64,000 bases of DNA from Rubrivivax sp. GTDB taxonomy: Bacteria; Pseudomonadota; Gammaproteobacteria; Burkholderiales; Burkholderiaceae_C. The notes beneath the pieces were generated by a model, which was not told the origin of the DNA, searched no databases, and saw nothing but the letters and a program-made list of their open reading frames with translations. Each line of letters begins with the position of its first letter. The first letter of the stretch is position 1. Both the position numbers and the translations under genes were made by a program. Positions 51,648 to 62,918 of the stretch are shown here, piece after piece. The stretch is taken from NCBI GenBank assembly GCA_027490215.1, contig JAIXYO010000054.1:1-64000 (forward strand). The letters are read 5' to 3'.

Positions 51648-54104
51648 TCAATTCGACTGCTTGAACGCCATCACGGCCTGATTGCGCAGGGTGCGCAGCA
51701 GAGACAGTTCCTTCTCATCCAGCTCAATGCCGCCCGCTTCGGCCTGATCGGCATAGATCATGGCAAACGGGGCACCCTTCATCAGCAAAGGCAGCAACAG
51801 GAACGACGGTGCGTTCAACGTCTTCCTGTACCAGGGCGGCAGGCGCGCTGCCATCGCGGGCGTGCCCGCATCGCGGATCAGCGTGTCTGCACCTTTGAGG
51901 CAAACCGCAGCGAACAGGTCGTTGCCGCCCTTCAACGGCACCTTGAACAACGCTGCGGCGGCGTCGGCACTGTCGCCCAGTCCGAAACGTCCTGTCAGCG
52001 TGTCTGTCCTCGGATCGCGCAGGCAGAACAGCACGCGGCGAAAGCCCAGGGCGCGGTACATGGTCTCGAGGATCATCCTCAGCACTTCGTTGAGCTTGAA
52101 GTCCTCGACCATCGAATTGGTGATGTCCTGAATGCCGGCAGCCAGGACGTCGGACGCCGGGTATGTGGCGGTCCGCGGGCTGACGACGGTCGCGTCGAAG
52201 GCCTCGGTCGGCATGGCGTGCATGGCCTGCAACTCATGCGGCGAGAGCGAATCGGTGCCGACGATCTGCAACTCACCCACGGCGAAGGTGCTGCCCTGGT
52301 TCGACGCCGGCGCCAGTAAGCGCGCGGCGCGCGAGGTGCTGCTGACCGAGAGGCTCATGGCGCGCGCAGAGTCGGCCAGCTTGACGCGAGCTTGGGCCGT
52401 GACTTCGGCAATGCGATTAGCGGTCAGACCGAGCACGCGCACATAGCGTTCGGCGGTGTGCGCCAGTGCCGCCGACGCCTGAGCGGGGTCTGTGCGAAGC
52501 AGGGTGTCGGTCAGTTCGTTGGCAGCCATCGCCAGCCAGCGCAGCCGCTCAGCGGAGACCTCAGGCGTGCGGGACGGCGGATCACCAGCGGGCTTGCGCA
52601 TGCAACGCTGCAGGCTGTCAGGCAGACCCCAGGACTTCGCCACACCCACCCCGAGTGCTTCGTAGCTCAGTCCCAGCACCTGCACCGAGGCCGACTCTTC
52701 AGCGCCCGCCCGCGGCGCCTCGCCGGGCGCCAGACCACGATTCAGCAGGCTCCGAACTTGTCGCGCTTCGTCAGGAAAATAGAACTCGCTGAGCAGGCGG
52801 CCGAGGTTCTGAAACATGGAGCCGATGAAGGCCTCCTCGCTCTCGCGCCCCAAGGCGCACAGGTCGCTGGCCAGCGTGCCCGCCAGCAGCGCGCGCAGGA
52901 ACTCTTCTTTCAGCAGGTTGGCATGGGCCTTGTCCTGCATGTGTTCCAGCAACACCAGACTGAGCGCCATGTTGCGGATGCCGGCAAAGCCGACCAGGGC
53001 CGCCGCACGTGAAATGGTGCTGATGCTGCCCCCACCGGCATGCCGGTAGCTGGCAGTGTTGACGACCCGCAGCAGCTTGTTGGTCAGCGCCACGTCTTTC
53101 AGGACTTCATTGGCCAGACTGTTGAGGCTTTCGGTCTCCGAGGTCGCCACGCGCTGGATGCGCGAAACGGCATCCGACAGCGCGGGGAAGTCGCTCTTGT
53201 GCCGCATGCGCCGCAGCAGGAAGTCGAGCGTGCCGTTGCCGGCAGCGGCCGATGTGGTTCCAGCGGCCACGGCAGGTTGTGCCCATGCCCGCAGGGCTTC
53301 GCTGAAGGCTGCGGCGCTTGCGTAGCGTCGTGAAGGGTCACGGGCCATCGCCCGCAGCACGATCGCACGCAGCTTGTCGTCAACCTCGGGGCCGGTGCAC
53401 TCGGGCAGCGCCAGATCTTCGTTGATGGCACGGTGTACCGCGCGGTTCGCATCGCCCTCCACCATCACGCGCCGTCCAGCCAGCAGTTCGGCCACCAACA
53501 GACCCGCGGCAAACACATCCATCGCCGGCGTGGGCGACAGGCCCAGCGCTGCTTCGGGAGACAGATAGCCCGGCGTACCGACCACACGGTTGGAATGCGA
53601 TGCATCATTGACCTTCACCGCGATGCCGAAGTCCATCACCCGTGCGCGGCCAGCCGGATCGATCAGCACGTTCGAAGGCTTCAGGTCACGATGTACCAGG
53701 CCCGCTTCATGGGCAGCCTGCAGCGCGCTGAGGATGTCCAGGCCGATTGCCACGGCCTTTTGCGGGTCGTAGGCGCCCTGGGCGCGCAACACCTCGGTCA
53801 GGGTGTGGCCGGCCACGTACTCGAAGACCAGGAATGGTTGGCCCTCGTGGACATCGGCTTCGAATACCGGAACGATGTTGGGATGGGTCAGCCGGCTGAC
53901 GCTGCGCGCCTCGTGCAGCCACTGAACGTCATCGCCAGTGCCGTCGAGGCCGTTGCGCCGCATGATCTTCACGGCGACCTCGCGCTCCAGGTGCGGGTCG
54001 AACGCCAGCCAGACGCTGGCCTGTGCCCCCTGGCCCAGCACCCGGCGCAGTTCGAATCGGCTCAGTCGCTGGGGCGTGATCGCATCGCCCGTCATCACAC
54101 CCAT
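51648..54104 (-). CDS. Ser/Thr protein kinase with HDOD and GAF-like domains
   Basis: The 818-residue protein has an intact Hanks-type kinase domain: GQGAQASV (residues 24-31), VAVK with Lys46, HRDLKPSN (138-145, Asp140) and DFG (158-160). It continues with an HDOD domain (LDFLLRRMRHKSDFPALSDAV and DVALTNKLLRVVN) from about residue 300, and a GAF-like C-terminal region (ALGFRRVLFCLRDPRTD). There are no transmembrane segments or PASTA repeats. Start at 54104 is an ATG with weak ribosome site. HDOD domains are found in signalling proteins, for example in biofilm and secretion control. Next gene is a pseudokinase paralogue of the same layout. Confidence 0.9.
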   Translation of the reverse strand: MGVMTGDAITPQRLSRFELRRVLGQGAQASVWLAFDPHLEREVAVKIMRRNGLDGTGDDVQWLHEARSVSRLTHPNIVPVFEADVHEGQPFLVFEYVAGHTLTEVLRAQGAYDPQKAVAIGLDILSALQAAHEAGLVHRDLKPSNVLIDPAGRARVMDFGIAVKVNDASHSNRVVGTPGYLSPEAALGLSPTPAMDVFAAGLLVAELLAGRRVMVEGDANRAVHRAINEDLALPECTGPEVDDKLRAIVLRAMARDPSRRYASAAAFSEALRAWAQPAVAAGTTSAAAGNGTLDFLLRRMRHKSDFPALSDAVSRIQRVATSETESLNSLANEVLKDVALTNKLLRVVNTASYRHAGGGSISTISRAAALVGFAGIRNMALSLVLLEHMQDKAHANLLKEEFLRALLAGTLASDLCALGRESEEAFIGSMFQNLGRLLSEFYFPDEARQVRSLLNRGLAPGEAPRAGAEESASVQVLGLSYEALGVGVAKSWGLPDSLQRCMRKPAGDPPSRTPEVSAERLRWLAMAANELTDTLLRTDPAQASAALAHTAERYVRVLGLTANRIAEVTAQARVKLADSARAMSLSVSSTSRAARLLAPASNQGSTFAVGELQIVGTDSLSPHELQAMHAMPTEAFDATVVSPRTATYPASDVLAAGIQDITNSMVEDFKLNEVLRMILETMYRALGFRRVLFCLRDPRTDTLTGRFGLGDSADAAAALFKVPLKGGNDLFAAVCLKGADTLIRDAGTPAMAARLPPWYRKTLNAPSFLLLPLLMKGAPFAMIYADQAEAGGIELDEKELSLLRTLRNQAVMAFKQSN

Positions 54105-54179
54105 GTCAGCACCACACGACGAAGGCAAAGAGCGACGCCTCGGGCGATCGCGGACACGGTGAGCGTGGGAGCCGTCATG

Positions 54180-56063
54180 TCAGTTGGCAGCGACGGTCGG
54201 GCTTTCAGTCACAGGCGGCAACTCCTCGCGCGGCGCGGCTGTCTGGATCGGCTCACCGGTGCGCAGGGCATCGCGAGCCGCCGCCAGGGCCTCCTGCAGG
54301 AGCTTCGGTGTCAGGCTGAGACTGCGTGCGTAGCGCATCGCGACCGATTGGCGCGGGGCACCGCCGCGCAGAGCCTTGGTTTCGACAGCCGACGAGTCAC
54401 CCGTCTCCGCAGACGGGCCCGAGACAGCGTCGACCGCCTCGTTGGCAGCACTCGCGGTGATGCGCAGCACCTCGATGTCGCTGTCCGGCCTGCGTACCGG
54501 CAGATCGGCCGGAAGGCGGCGGATCATGTGCAGCATCTCGTCGCCGAGGCCCCAATGGCGAGCGACCGCTGCGCCGAGCGCTTCGATGTCGATACCCAGC
54601 ACGGCGAACGAGGCGTCCGCTTCGCTCCAACCCGGTGTGGGCGCAGTGCCCTTCGGCGCATCAGCCGGGGGCGGCAGGCTGCGCATCAACACACGGATTT
54701 GCTCGTACTCTTCGGGAAAGTGGTACTGCGCCAGAAGGCGCCCGAGGTTCTGCAGCACCGTCACCAGGTACACCACCTCGGCGTCGTAGCCTGCTGGCCG
54801 CAGGGCCTGCGCGGTATAGCCCGCCAGGCGGACACGATCCATCAAAGCACGCAAGGCCTGTGCGCCGGTTTCCGAGAGCGGGCCGGGCCACTGTCTCAGG
54901 CCATTGGCTGCCTGTCGAACGCCGTTCAAGCCAATCAGCGCAATCGCCCTGCGGATGGTCAGCACCGGCGCCGACCCCGACGCTTGCAGAGCTTGCACCT
55001 GCACCGAATTGACCTCGCGCAGCAGTTCGAAGGCCAATGCCATGTCGCGCAGGATGTGGCGTGAGATCTCCTCGGTGTGGTGGCCGTCCATGGCCGCCAG
55101 ACGCTCAATGCGGCCGCTCATGCCAGCCAATGCCGGCAAGGCACCCACGGTGCGCAGGCGGTCCAGCATCAGCTCGAGCGGACCGTCCCGGCCGAGTGCC
55201 TCGGCCTCCAGCCATCCTTGCAGCGCGCGCAGGAAGGTACGAGCGCTGAGGTAGCGTTGCCTGGCCTGCCCTGCCGTGCTGCGGTTGGCAATGGCGCGCA
55301 GGGCCTCGGGAATCGGATGCACCGTGTTCCACGGCAGACGAGCCAGCTCGCGCCCGAAGGGCGGCAGACGGCGCAGGGCTTTCGAGATGTCGGGTTCATC
55401 GAGCACTGCAGCGCCGCTCAGCAACTGGTGCAGCAGCAGGCCACAGGCCAGCACATCGCGTTCGGCAGCCTCTCGTTGCGCGCGCAGGGCATCGGCTTCG
55501 ACCAGCGTTGCGTGATCGGCACCGCGCTTGGCTGGGTCGCTCGTTGGCGTCCCTTGATTGCTCGCGGTGGCCAGGGCCATGACCTGGATGTGACCCGACT
55601 CACTGATCTGCAGGCTGTGCAGTTGCAGATCGTGGTGAGCCGCGCCGGCCTCGTGCGCAAACGCGAGGCCTTGCAGAACCTCGCAGACCCAGCGCACGAC
55701 TTCGATCGGCGACGGGTTCGGGTGTTCAATGAGCCATTCGCCAAGCGTGACGCCACGGGCACGATCAGCGGCCAGATACGGCCACTGTTCCTGGGTGTCG
55801 ACCTCGACACCCCGCACCAGATTCGGGTGGTCCAGCCGCGCGGTCTGTTTTGCCTGTGTCAGCCAGCGCTCAAGCGCGGCCGCGTCGACGGGCTGCACTC
55901 TGGGCAGCGTCAGCATCAGTTGCTGCTGGAGCTGAGGATCGAGGACCAGCCAAACCATGCTGCCGTCGCTCTTGCCCAGCAGCTTCAATAACTCGAAGCG
56001 ACCGAAATTGCGGCCGAGAGAGCTCGGTCGTGTGTTGGCCGGGGAAGACGCCGCGTCGGTCAT
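54180..56063 (-). CDS. Pseudokinase-HDOD paralogue
   Basis: The 627-residue protein repeats the kinase-HDOD architecture without GAF. The kinase-like domain has lost the catalytic residues: no glycine-loop consensus (LGKSDGSMVW), no VAVK lysine (LMLTLPR), HHDLQLHS in place of HRDLKPSN (143-150) and no DFG (VMALATAS, 161-168). The HDOD part (MALAFELLREVNSV, LIGLNGVRQAANGL, VVYLVTVLQNLGRLLAQYHFP) is well kept. The start at 56063 gives the N-terminus MTDAASSPAN. It is cotranscribed with the active kinase 75 bp downstream and may act as its regulator or scaffold. Confidence 0.88.
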   Translation of the reverse strand: MTDAASSPANTRPSSLGRNFGRFELLKLLGKSDGSMVWLVLDPQLQQQLMLTLPRVQPVDAAALERWLTQAKQTARLDHPNLVRGVEVDTQEQWPYLAADRARGVTLGEWLIEHPNPSPIEVVRWVCEVLQGLAFAHEAGAAHHDLQLHSLQISESGHIQVMALATASNQGTPTSDPAKRGADHATLVEADALRAQREAAERDVLACGLLLHQLLSGAAVLDEPDISKALRRLPPFGRELARLPWNTVHPIPEALRAIANRSTAGQARQRYLSARTFLRALQGWLEAEALGRDGPLELMLDRLRTVGALPALAGMSGRIERLAAMDGHHTEEISRHILRDMALAFELLREVNSVQVQALQASGSAPVLTIRRAIALIGLNGVRQAANGLRQWPGPLSETGAQALRALMDRVRLAGYTAQALRPAGYDAEVVYLVTVLQNLGRLLAQYHFPEEYEQIRVLMRSLPPPADAPKGTAPTPGWSEADASFAVLGIDIEALGAAVARHWGLGDEMLHMIRRLPADLPVRRPDSDIEVLRITASAANEAVDAVSGPSAETGDSSAVETKALRGGAPRQSVAMRYARSLSLTPKLLQEALAAARDALRTGEPIQTAAPREELPPVTESPTVAAN

Positions 56064-56194
56064 GTTCAGGGTTGTCGGATGTTCCCTATTGGAAACGCCC
56101 CCCCGTCTGCGCCAAGCCGTGAAATCGTGGACGTTTGTGGTGCATTTGCCCGCGAATGGCGCCACGAGGCGCCTGCAGCGCAGCTGGCAGGCCC

Positions 56195-59100
56195 TCAGTC
56201 CAGCTCGATCAACGCGCCGCCGCCGGTGATGAAACCGCACCGGACCACTGCGCCTGGCTGCAATCGCAGCACTGCACGCCGGTAACGCGCCAGCTGCTGG
56301 CGGTAGGCGTCGAGTTGATGGGGGACGTGGCTGAGCTTGTAGTCCAGCACCCACCAGGTCTCGGCCTCGCCATCAACCGCGCGGCGATGCACAAGGCGGT
56401 CGATGCGCAGCAACTCGCCAGCGTCGACCACGGAGACCTCATTGGCCGCCCAGATCAGCTCTCGCACATCGAAGAAGGGCTGGCATGCCGGGCTGCCAAA
56501 GATGGCTGTGACCACCCGCTGCACGGCGGCGGCATCGGCGCCAAATTCCCGGGCCGCAGCGATGCACAGCGCGTCCAAGGCGATGTGGCCCGGGGCGTCC
56601 TGACACGCAGCCCATTCGAGCGCGCGGTGCACCGCACGGCCGAGGAGGCTGGCCCCGCTGTCACCGTTCGAGCTGTCATGTTCGGCTCGCGCGGCAGCCG
56701 CGGTCGACGGCGGGGCGCGCCAGATCGGCAGCACCTGGACACGCGCCGGCGGGAGGTCCGCTGCGTGATCCTTGGGACTCGCCAACGCCGGAAACCTGGC
56801 GTTCGCATGCGGCTCCAGCCGATGCCACCAGGACGGCAGCGCCACCTTGCCGTGCGGCTCGGTGGCGCTGATCACCAGCTGGTGCTTGGCACGGGTCATC
56901 GCGACATACAGGCCGTTGAGTTCCTCGCGGCGCCGCGCCGCTTGCTCCTCCGCGAACAGCGCTGCCAGCAACGGCGGACACCTTGACTCAGCGTAGACAA
57001 AGGCACAGGTCAAGGGATGCTCGGAATGCACCGGCCAATGGACCAGCAGGGATGCACTTTCGGGTCTTGGTGGCTCGGGCTGTGTGTCCATCACGAACAC
57101 GACCTCGGCCTCCAGCCCCTTGGCGCCGTGAATCGTCAGCAACTGCACCGCATCAGGCTGGGCGGGCGTGGTGATGGTCAGACGACGGCGCCGCAGCGCC
57201 CGCACAAAGCTGTACGGCGTGGCGCCACGCGCGCCATCCAGCGTCAGCGACTGCATCAGCAAGGCCTCGATCGCCGCCTGCGCTGCCACGCGACGCGCCG
57301 GCGGCACAGCAGCCAATGTGCGGGACATCACGTCGCCTTCGCCCACGATGCGGTCGAGCAGATCGTGGGGCGGCAGCCCCCCGGCGGCCTGGTGCCACGA
57401 GGCGAGCAGCTCTCGCGCACGGCGCAAGGCATCGCTCGGTGCGGGCAGGCTGTGCAGCGCGCGCCACCAGCCGAGTGGATCACCGCGGCGACGTGGCAAC
57501 TCAGCGGGCGCCTGGGGTGGATCCTCCGGCTCGTCTTCCAGCCGCAGACCCACGGATGGGGCTCCGGTGTCGGAAGAGGTGGCAGCATCGGCCACCGCGC
57601 TCGCCAGTCGCACCAGGTCGTCGTCGCTGCAGCTGAAGATCGGACTCCTCAGGGCCTGCGCTAACGACAGTGCATGGCCGGGCGAGGCCAGTACATCGAG
57701 GACGGCGACCAGATCGCGCACCTCGGGCGATTCCAGCAGCAGTGCTTCCTCGACGGCCGCGCAGGGCACGCCACGTGCCGCCAGCGATGCCGCAAGCAGC
57801 CGCAGCGACTCGCGCTTGCGGCACAGCACCTGCACCTCGCCTGGCGGTACGCCGTCGGCCAGCACCTCCTGCACCGCCGCTGCAACCCCATCGGCTTCCT
57901 GCTGACGCAGCCGCTGCTCGGGCTCGACGCGGGGCACGGTCAGGGTGTCGCGCCAGGTGTCATCGACCTCGCCACCTTGACTCTCCTTGGGCTCACGCAG
58001 CACCAAGGGCAGACGGCTGACGCCTGCACCGGTGACCGATCCCAGTGAGGTTGAGTGCGCCCGAAAGCCGGCGAACTGACCTTCACCTTGGGCCTGCTCG
58101 AACACCGTGTTCAAGACCGCCAACACCTCGGGCGCATTGCGCCGCGTGTGGTCGCAGCTGAGCACGTTGCCTTCCAGACCTTGCTTGACGAAATCGCGCG
58201 CCGCCTCGAACACCTTGGGTTCAGCGCGACGGAAGCGGTAGATGCTCTGCTTCGGGTCACCCACGATGAACACGCTGGGTGGACGCTGACCACTGGCGCC
58301 GCCGCCCGCACCGGCATAGCCCGACAGCCAGGCCGCGAGCGCATGCCACTGCAGAGGGCTGGTGTCCTGGAACTCGTCGATCAGCAGGTGGCGAACCCGC
58401 GCATCGAGCCGCTCCTGCACCCAACCCGACAGCGCCGAGTCGCCGAGCAGCGCGACCGCACAGCGCTCGAGGTCGGCCATCTCGACCAAGCCGCGAGATC
58501 GCTTGTAGGCCGCCAGTTCAGCGAACAGCGCTCGCGAGAGTCTCACCATCCGCAGATGCTCGTCGCGCGCCTCGCGTTGCGCCACTGCCGCGCGCAGAGC
58601 GGACAGCACGTCGATCGCGGCCTGCTGTTCCGCGCTGTCGCCGAGGCCCTTGCGCGGTGTGTCGGTCTTGGTGAACAGCGCCGACCACAGTGCCTCGAAC
58701 ACGACTTCGACCGACGAGGCCTCCGCCGTCAGTGCCGCCTCGATGGCGCGTGCCGCATCAGCAGCCTTCTTGCCGCCGGCCACGCCCAGGGTGGAGGCGC
58801 AGCGTTGCAGCGTTCTACGAAAATCGGATGACTGCACCCACTGCGTCGGGTGAGCCGTGGGATCGACTGCGGGCGAGGGAGCTGCCGGCGGCGCGACGCT
58901 GGATTCGAGCGTACCCGCCGCATCGGCGAGTTCGATTTCGATGCGCTTGGCCCAGGCCGCATCCAGCCATTTGCGCAACTGCGAACGCCCGCGCTGCTGC
59001 ACAAGGTGGTGGTAATCGGCCCGAAGCACCTCATCGACAACCACCGTGGCATGGAAGCGTCGGTACACCTCGCTTTCATGGTCTGCGATGTCCTCGATGA

Positions 59101-59632
59101 TCTGCGCATCGCGCTGCAAGCCCAGTTCCATCAGCAGATCCAGCGGTGCTGCCTTCAACAACTGCGAAAACCAGGCGTGGAAGGTGCGGACCTCGACCGA
59201 TCTGCCGGCTTGTTGCAGACGCTGTTGCAGCCCTGCCAGCCTGGGCACCAGTGCTTGCGCTGTGGTGGCATCGAGGCCACGCTGCTGCAAGGCCAGGGAG
59301 CGATCGGCATCAGTGCCCACATCAGCAGAAAAGGCCGTCAACCACTCGTTCAGGCGCTTGCGCATTTCGCCAGATGCCTTGCGGGTGAAGGTGATCGCGA
59401 GAACTTCCTGCGGTTCGGCGCCGTCAATCAGCGCGCGCAGGATGCGCGAGACCAGCATCCAGGTCTTGCCTGCGCCAGCGCAGGCTTCCACGACCGCATG
59501 GCGTCGCGGATCACAAGCGATGGCATAGAACGAATCGGCGTCAACCTGCGCGCCGTCAACGCGGTAGGCAGGCTGTCCCACGGCAGCCGGCGCGTTCAAC
59601 GCGATGCGCCCACGGCCGGAACATCGGCCCAC
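56195..59632 (-). CDS. addA: UvrD-family helicase-nuclease, AddA-like
   Basis: The protein (1145 residues) has SF1 helicase motifs: Walker A EACAGAGKT, DEFQDTS, GDPKQSIYRFRRAEP, TIHGAKGLEAEVVFVMD and YVAMTRAK. The C-terminal nuclease domain has VDGEAETWWVLDYK, the catalytic Asp/Lys of RecB-type nucleases. The GTG at 59632 overlaps the addB end by 37 bp; a TTG at 59599 is an alternative. With AddB it forms a double-strand-break resection enzyme of the AddAB/RecBCD class. Confidence 0.9.
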   Translation of the reverse strand: MGRCSGRGRIALNAPAAVGQPAYRVDGAQVDADSFYAIACDPRRHAVVEACAGAGKTWMLVSRILRALIDGAEPQEVLAITFTRKASGEMRKRLNEWLTAFSADVGTDADRSLALQQRGLDATTAQALVPRLAGLQQRLQQAGRSVEVRTFHAWFSQLLKAAPLDLLMELGLQRDAQIIEDIADHESEVYRRFHATVVVDEVLRADYHHLVQQRGRSQLRKWLDAAWAKRIEIELADAAGTLESSVAPPAAPSPAVDPTAHPTQWVQSSDFRRTLQRCASTLGVAGGKKAADAARAIEAALTAEASSVEVVFEALWSALFTKTDTPRKGLGDSAEQQAAIDVLSALRAAVAQREARDEHLRMVRLSRALFAELAAYKRSRGLVEMADLERCAVALLGDSALSGWVQERLDARVRHLLIDEFQDTSPLQWHALAAWLSGYAGAGGGASGQRPPSVFIVGDPKQSIYRFRRAEPKVFEAARDFVKQGLEGNVLSCDHTRRNAPEVLAVLNTVFEQAQGEGQFAGFRAHSTSLGSVTGAGVSRLPLVLREPKESQGGEVDDTWRDTLTVPRVEPEQRLRQQEADGVAAAVQEVLADGVPPGEVQVLCRKRESLRLLAASLAARGVPCAAVEEALLLESPEVRDLVAVLDVLASPGHALSLAQALRSPIFSCSDDDLVRLASAVADAATSSDTGAPSVGLRLEDEPEDPPQAPAELPRRRGDPLGWWRALHSLPAPSDALRRARELLASWHQAAGGLPPHDLLDRIVGEGDVMSRTLAAVPPARRVAAQAAIEALLMQSLTLDGARGATPYSFVRALRRRRLTITTPAQPDAVQLLTIHGAKGLEAEVVFVMDTQPEPPRPESASLLVHWPVHSEHPLTCAFVYAESRCPPLLAALFAEEQAARRREELNGLYVAMTRAKHQLVISATEPHGKVALPSWWHRLEPHANARFPALASPKDHAADLPPARVQVLPIWRAPPSTAAAARAEHDSSNGDSGASLLGRAVHRALEWAACQDAPGHIALDALCIAAAREFGADAAAVQRVVTAIFGSPACQPFFDVRELIWAANEVSVVDAGELLRIDRLVHRRAVDGEAETWWVLDYKLSHVPHQLDAYRQQLARYRRAVLRLQPGAVVRCGFITGGGALIELD

Positions 59633-62244
59633 TGATCACGCCGACAAAGACCGCGCGCATCACAGTGTTCACAAGCGTCGCCCTCCCCCAGCGCGTGCAG
59701 TGCAGCACCACCGCGCAAGCGGACCAGGTCGTGGCCCAGGCCTTCAACCAGTGACATCGCGCTGTGTGCGACGTCGGGGTGACGCACCTCGACGATCTGC
59801 TTCGCATCATCGAGCGACAGGTAGATCGCATCCAGCGGGCCAATTTCGCCCGCCGACCGACCCTGCTCGATTGCCAGCGCCGCGTAGAACGGAAGTTGGG
59901 TGTCTTCCTGTGGCTGCTTCACCTTGTCACGCAGACTTTGGGTGGAACCAGTCTTGTAGTCGATCAACTGCGTCACCGGTCCGTCGCCGCCTGCCGTGTC
60001 ATGCGCCGAAACGCTGTCGATGCGGTCGATCACGCCGTGCATCGCGGTGCCATGCCAGAGCGCGGGGTATACCGTCCAGTCGCGCTCGCCGTCGAGCCAC
60101 TGCGCGCCTTCGCGGTCGCGCTGCTGCAGCCAATCGATGTAGCGAGGTACGAAGCGCTCGAATGTGGCGGAAAACGGCAGGAAGTCGGCATCGGACAAGC
60201 ACAGGTCGGCCTGCGATTCGATCGCTGCAGCAGCCAGCGCACTGACGTCCACACTGGATTCGCGGGGCTGTGGGCGCGCGAGATGAAAGCGGTGCAACAC
60301 GGCATGCAGCCAGGTGCCGTAGTCGCGTTTCTCCACATCGCCATCAAGTTCATCGGCGGCTTGCAAGCCCAGCATGCGCAGCGCAAAGAAGCGGTAAGGG
60401 CAGGCACGCAGGGCCTCGCAGGCGCTGGCACTCAGGCGAGCCGGCAGCAGCGTCGGCGCGCTCGGCAGCGGACGTGCGACCGGATGCGAAGGCACCAGCT
60501 GTTCGATGCGCGTGTCGGCTGCTTGCGCGGGAGCCTTCCGTCCGACTTGCCTCAGCGCCGACATCAGCCGTTCGAGCCAGGGACTGGCCGACAGCGGCTC
60601 GCCTTCGTCATCGGTGCGTCGCATCAAGGTTATCGGCGTGCCGCGCAGCACCTGCGCGAACGCGACGAGTTCCCGATCGTGGCGCTGCGCTGCAGTCAGC
60701 AAACCGAGGGTCTCGGCTTCAGCGTCGTTGAGCAGCAGGTGTGGCGACGGGGCAGCACCAAGTCGCTTCTCGTCGGCGCCGGGCCAGACAACGGCCGCGA
60801 AGGGCCGCAGCATCGCACGCGCCGCAGGTAGAACGATGACCGCTGGCGCCTCGGGCGAGGCCGGCACATAGCTTGAGTGCTCGAGCGCAGCATCGACCCA
60901 GCGCGCGTAATCGGCAAGCGCCAGGGTCTCCGGGTGGGCGGACGAGAGGTCGGTGCCGCTCAGGTGCAATGCCGACAAGACTGGCAGACCCGCCTCGTCG
61001 GCGGCCAACATCGCCGCCAGTCCGCTGGCTTCCAGTGCTGACCGCAAGCGGTAACTCCAGGTGGCGAGTGTTTGTGCGCCCGCGCCGCGCAGCGGCTCGG
61101 TGACCTGGGCCGCCAACTCCCAGAGCTTGGCAGCCGCAGCCGAGAGGCGTTGCGTGCTCACGGCCGCCGGTCGCGCCCAATGCTGGCGGCGTAGCGTCGC
61201 TTCGAGTTCCGCCATCGCATTGCAGTCGAATGATTCGGTCACGGTCGCCGGCCATGACTTCATTGCGTCGAGCACATCATCCACGGTGGCGGTCGGCGAC
61301 GACGCTCGCAACATCGACATCACGGCTGCTGCCGAGCGGGTGGTCGACAGGGCCCAGCCGGTTTCGTCTCGCAATGGCACGCCCTGTCGGGCCAGCAGGG
61401 CCCGAACCCGTCGGGCCAGCAGACGGTCTTGCGCGATCAGCGCGACCGGCGCGCCATGGAGGGCCAGATCGGCCAGTACCTGCGCAGCGGCTCGCTGCGC
61501 CTCGTCCTCGAAGCCGCTGCACACCTGGATCTGCACCTGCGTCCTCGGTGCCGCGGCGAGGATGGGATCAACGCCGGGCGGGTCGGCATCGATCCACAAG
61601 ACCGGGGCGGCCCCTTCCTCGACGAGCCGCTGGATCAGCGCATCGACACCACCGGCCTGCACAACGATCCAGGCCGAAGGCCGCCACGAAAACAGCACAT
61701 CGGTCGCCACCACTGGCGTCGCGGCGGCCCACTCGAATGCGAGGCGCGCCATATGGCGCTCGCTACCACCGATGCCGCCGACAGCGCCCAGCGCGGCTCT
61801 GCCGGCAGCGCAATACCGCTCGCGCTGCGATGGCGACACATCAGCCAATGCGAGGGCGATGGTCTGCGCCGTTTGCGCCAGCGTCTGGGCCGCCTGATCG
61901 AAGGCACGGGGATCGCGGCGGAGCCAGGCAGCGAAAGCCGATTGGCTGCGCAGCAGCCGGCGAGCGGTCAGCGTGTCCAGCGCGGTATCGAGGCGAATGT
62001 CGTCACCCGACGGCAGCTCGGCGGGTGCAATGCTGCGAGCCAGGGTCTGCGTGGTTTCGACGCGTGGCATCCACCGGTCCGAAGCTGCCCAGGCTTTGCG
62101 CGCCAGCGGCAGGTGCTGCGCGAAGGGCACCAGGAACACAGCATCACGTAGCGCGACCCCGTGATCGTCAGCCCAGCGTACGGCTGCCGATACAGCAGCA
62201 GGCCAGGGGTCGCCGGGCTGATCCCAAAGAAAGATTTTCATCAT
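59596..62244 (-). CDS. addB: PD-(D/E)XK nuclease/helicase-like subunit, AddB-like
   Basis: The 882-residue protein has an inactivated helicase-like body and a C-terminal nuclease of the PD-(D/E)XK type (GVIDRIDSV and QLIDYKTGS). Cysteines at [12 protein letters not shown] and [15 protein letters not shown] fit the [4Fe-4S] staple of AddB. It is placed directly before addA and overlaps it. Start taken at 62244; the next ATG, 3 bp later, is equally possible. Confidence 0.88.
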   Translation of the reverse strand: MMKIFLWDQPGDPWPAAVSAAVRWADDHGVALRDAVFLVPFAQHLPLARKAWAASDRWMPRVETTQTLARSIAPAELPSGDDIRLDTALDTLTARRLLRSQSAFAAWLRRDPRAFDQAAQTLAQTAQTIALALADVSPSQRERYCAAGRAALGAVGGIGGSERHMARLAFEWAAATPVVATDVLFSWRPSAWIVVQAGGVDALIQRLVEEGAAPVLWIDADPPGVDPILAAAPRTQVQIQVCSGFEDEAQRAAAQVLADLALHGAPVALIAQDRLLARRVRALLARQGVPLRDETGWALSTTRSAAAVMSMLRASSPTATVDDVLDAMKSWPATVTESFDCNAMAELEATLRRQHWARPAAVSTQRLSAAAAKLWELAAQVTEPLRGAGAQTLATWSYRLRSALEASGLAAMLAADEAGLPVLSALHLSGTDLSSAHPETLALADYARWVDAALEHSSYVPASPEAPAVIVLPAARAMLRPFAAVVWPGADEKRLGAAPSPHLLLNDAEAETLGLLTAAQRHDRELVAFAQVLRGTPITLMRRTDDEGEPLSASPWLERLMSALRQVGRKAPAQAADTRIEQLVPSHPVARPLPSAPTLLPARLSASACEALRACPYRFFALRMLGLQAADELDGDVEKRDYGTWLHAVLHRFHLARPQPRESSVDVSALAAAAIESQADLCLSDADFLPFSATFERFVPRYIDWLQQRDREGAQWLDGERDWTVYPALWHGTAMHGVIDRIDSVSAHDTAGGDGPVTQLIDYKTGSTQSLRDKVKQPQEDTQLPFYAALAIEQGRSAGEIGPLDAIYLSLDDAKQIVEVRHPDVAHSAMSLVEGLGHDLVRLRGGAALHALGEGDACEHCDARGLCRRDQWADVPAVGASR

Positions 62245-62364
62245 CGCGGCGATAGGAAAACAGTCGTGGCGCTGAGCCTTGCGCCTCGGGGCGAGGATCC
62301 CAATGTGCCAAAATCATTGTGCCTTGTCGCCCACCTCCGGGCCCGCTCGTACCGAGGATCCATC

Positions 62365-62694
62365 ATGAGCAGCGAACTGATCACACACACATCTGATGCG
62401 TCTTTTGACAGTGACGTCATCAAATCCAGCAAGCCCGTTTTGGTTGACTACTGGGCCGAATGGTGCGGGCCCTGCAAGGCGATCGCGCCAATCCTCGACG
62501 AGGTGTCAAAGGCTTACGACGGCCGGCTGCAGATCACCAAGATGAACGTGGATGAAAACCGTGATGTGCCTGCCAAATATGGCATTCGCGGCATCCCGAC
62601 GCTGATGTTGTTCAAGGACGGGGCCCTGGCGGCAACCAAGGTGGGGGCCCTGACGAAGGCCCAGTTGACAGCCTTCATAGACGGCAACCTATAA
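62365..62694 (+). CDS. trxA: Thioredoxin 1
   Basis: The 109-residue protein has the WCGPC active site (Cys34, Cys37), the cis-proline region [14 protein letters not shown] and normal length. It donates electrons to ribonucleotide reductase and to the APS reductase CysH seen in this window. Start at 62365 gives the canonical N-terminus. rho lies 224 bp downstream in the same direction, as in many proteobacteria. Confidence 0.98.
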   Translation: MSSELITHTSDASFDSDVIKSSKPVLVDYWAEWCGPCKAIAPILDEVSKAYDGRLQITKMNVDENRDVPAKYGIRGIPTLMLFKDGALAATKVGALTKAQLTAFIDGNL

Positions 62695-62918
62695 TGATTT
62701 TGTTCGGGTAAGGCTCCCCGCTTCACCCATTCAGTCGCCACAGATCTCACTCTCGGGTTGCGGCGCACCAGCGATACCGCCAAACGACAAACCGGCGGCC
62801 CACCCCCGCCCTTCGGCCGTACAGCGTACTCACTCAGATTGCGCTCGGCTCAGGCCCCTTGGCAGAGGTCGGCATATCACCTGCCCGTACGTCCGCTCAC
62901 CTTTCCGGTTATGCCCCC

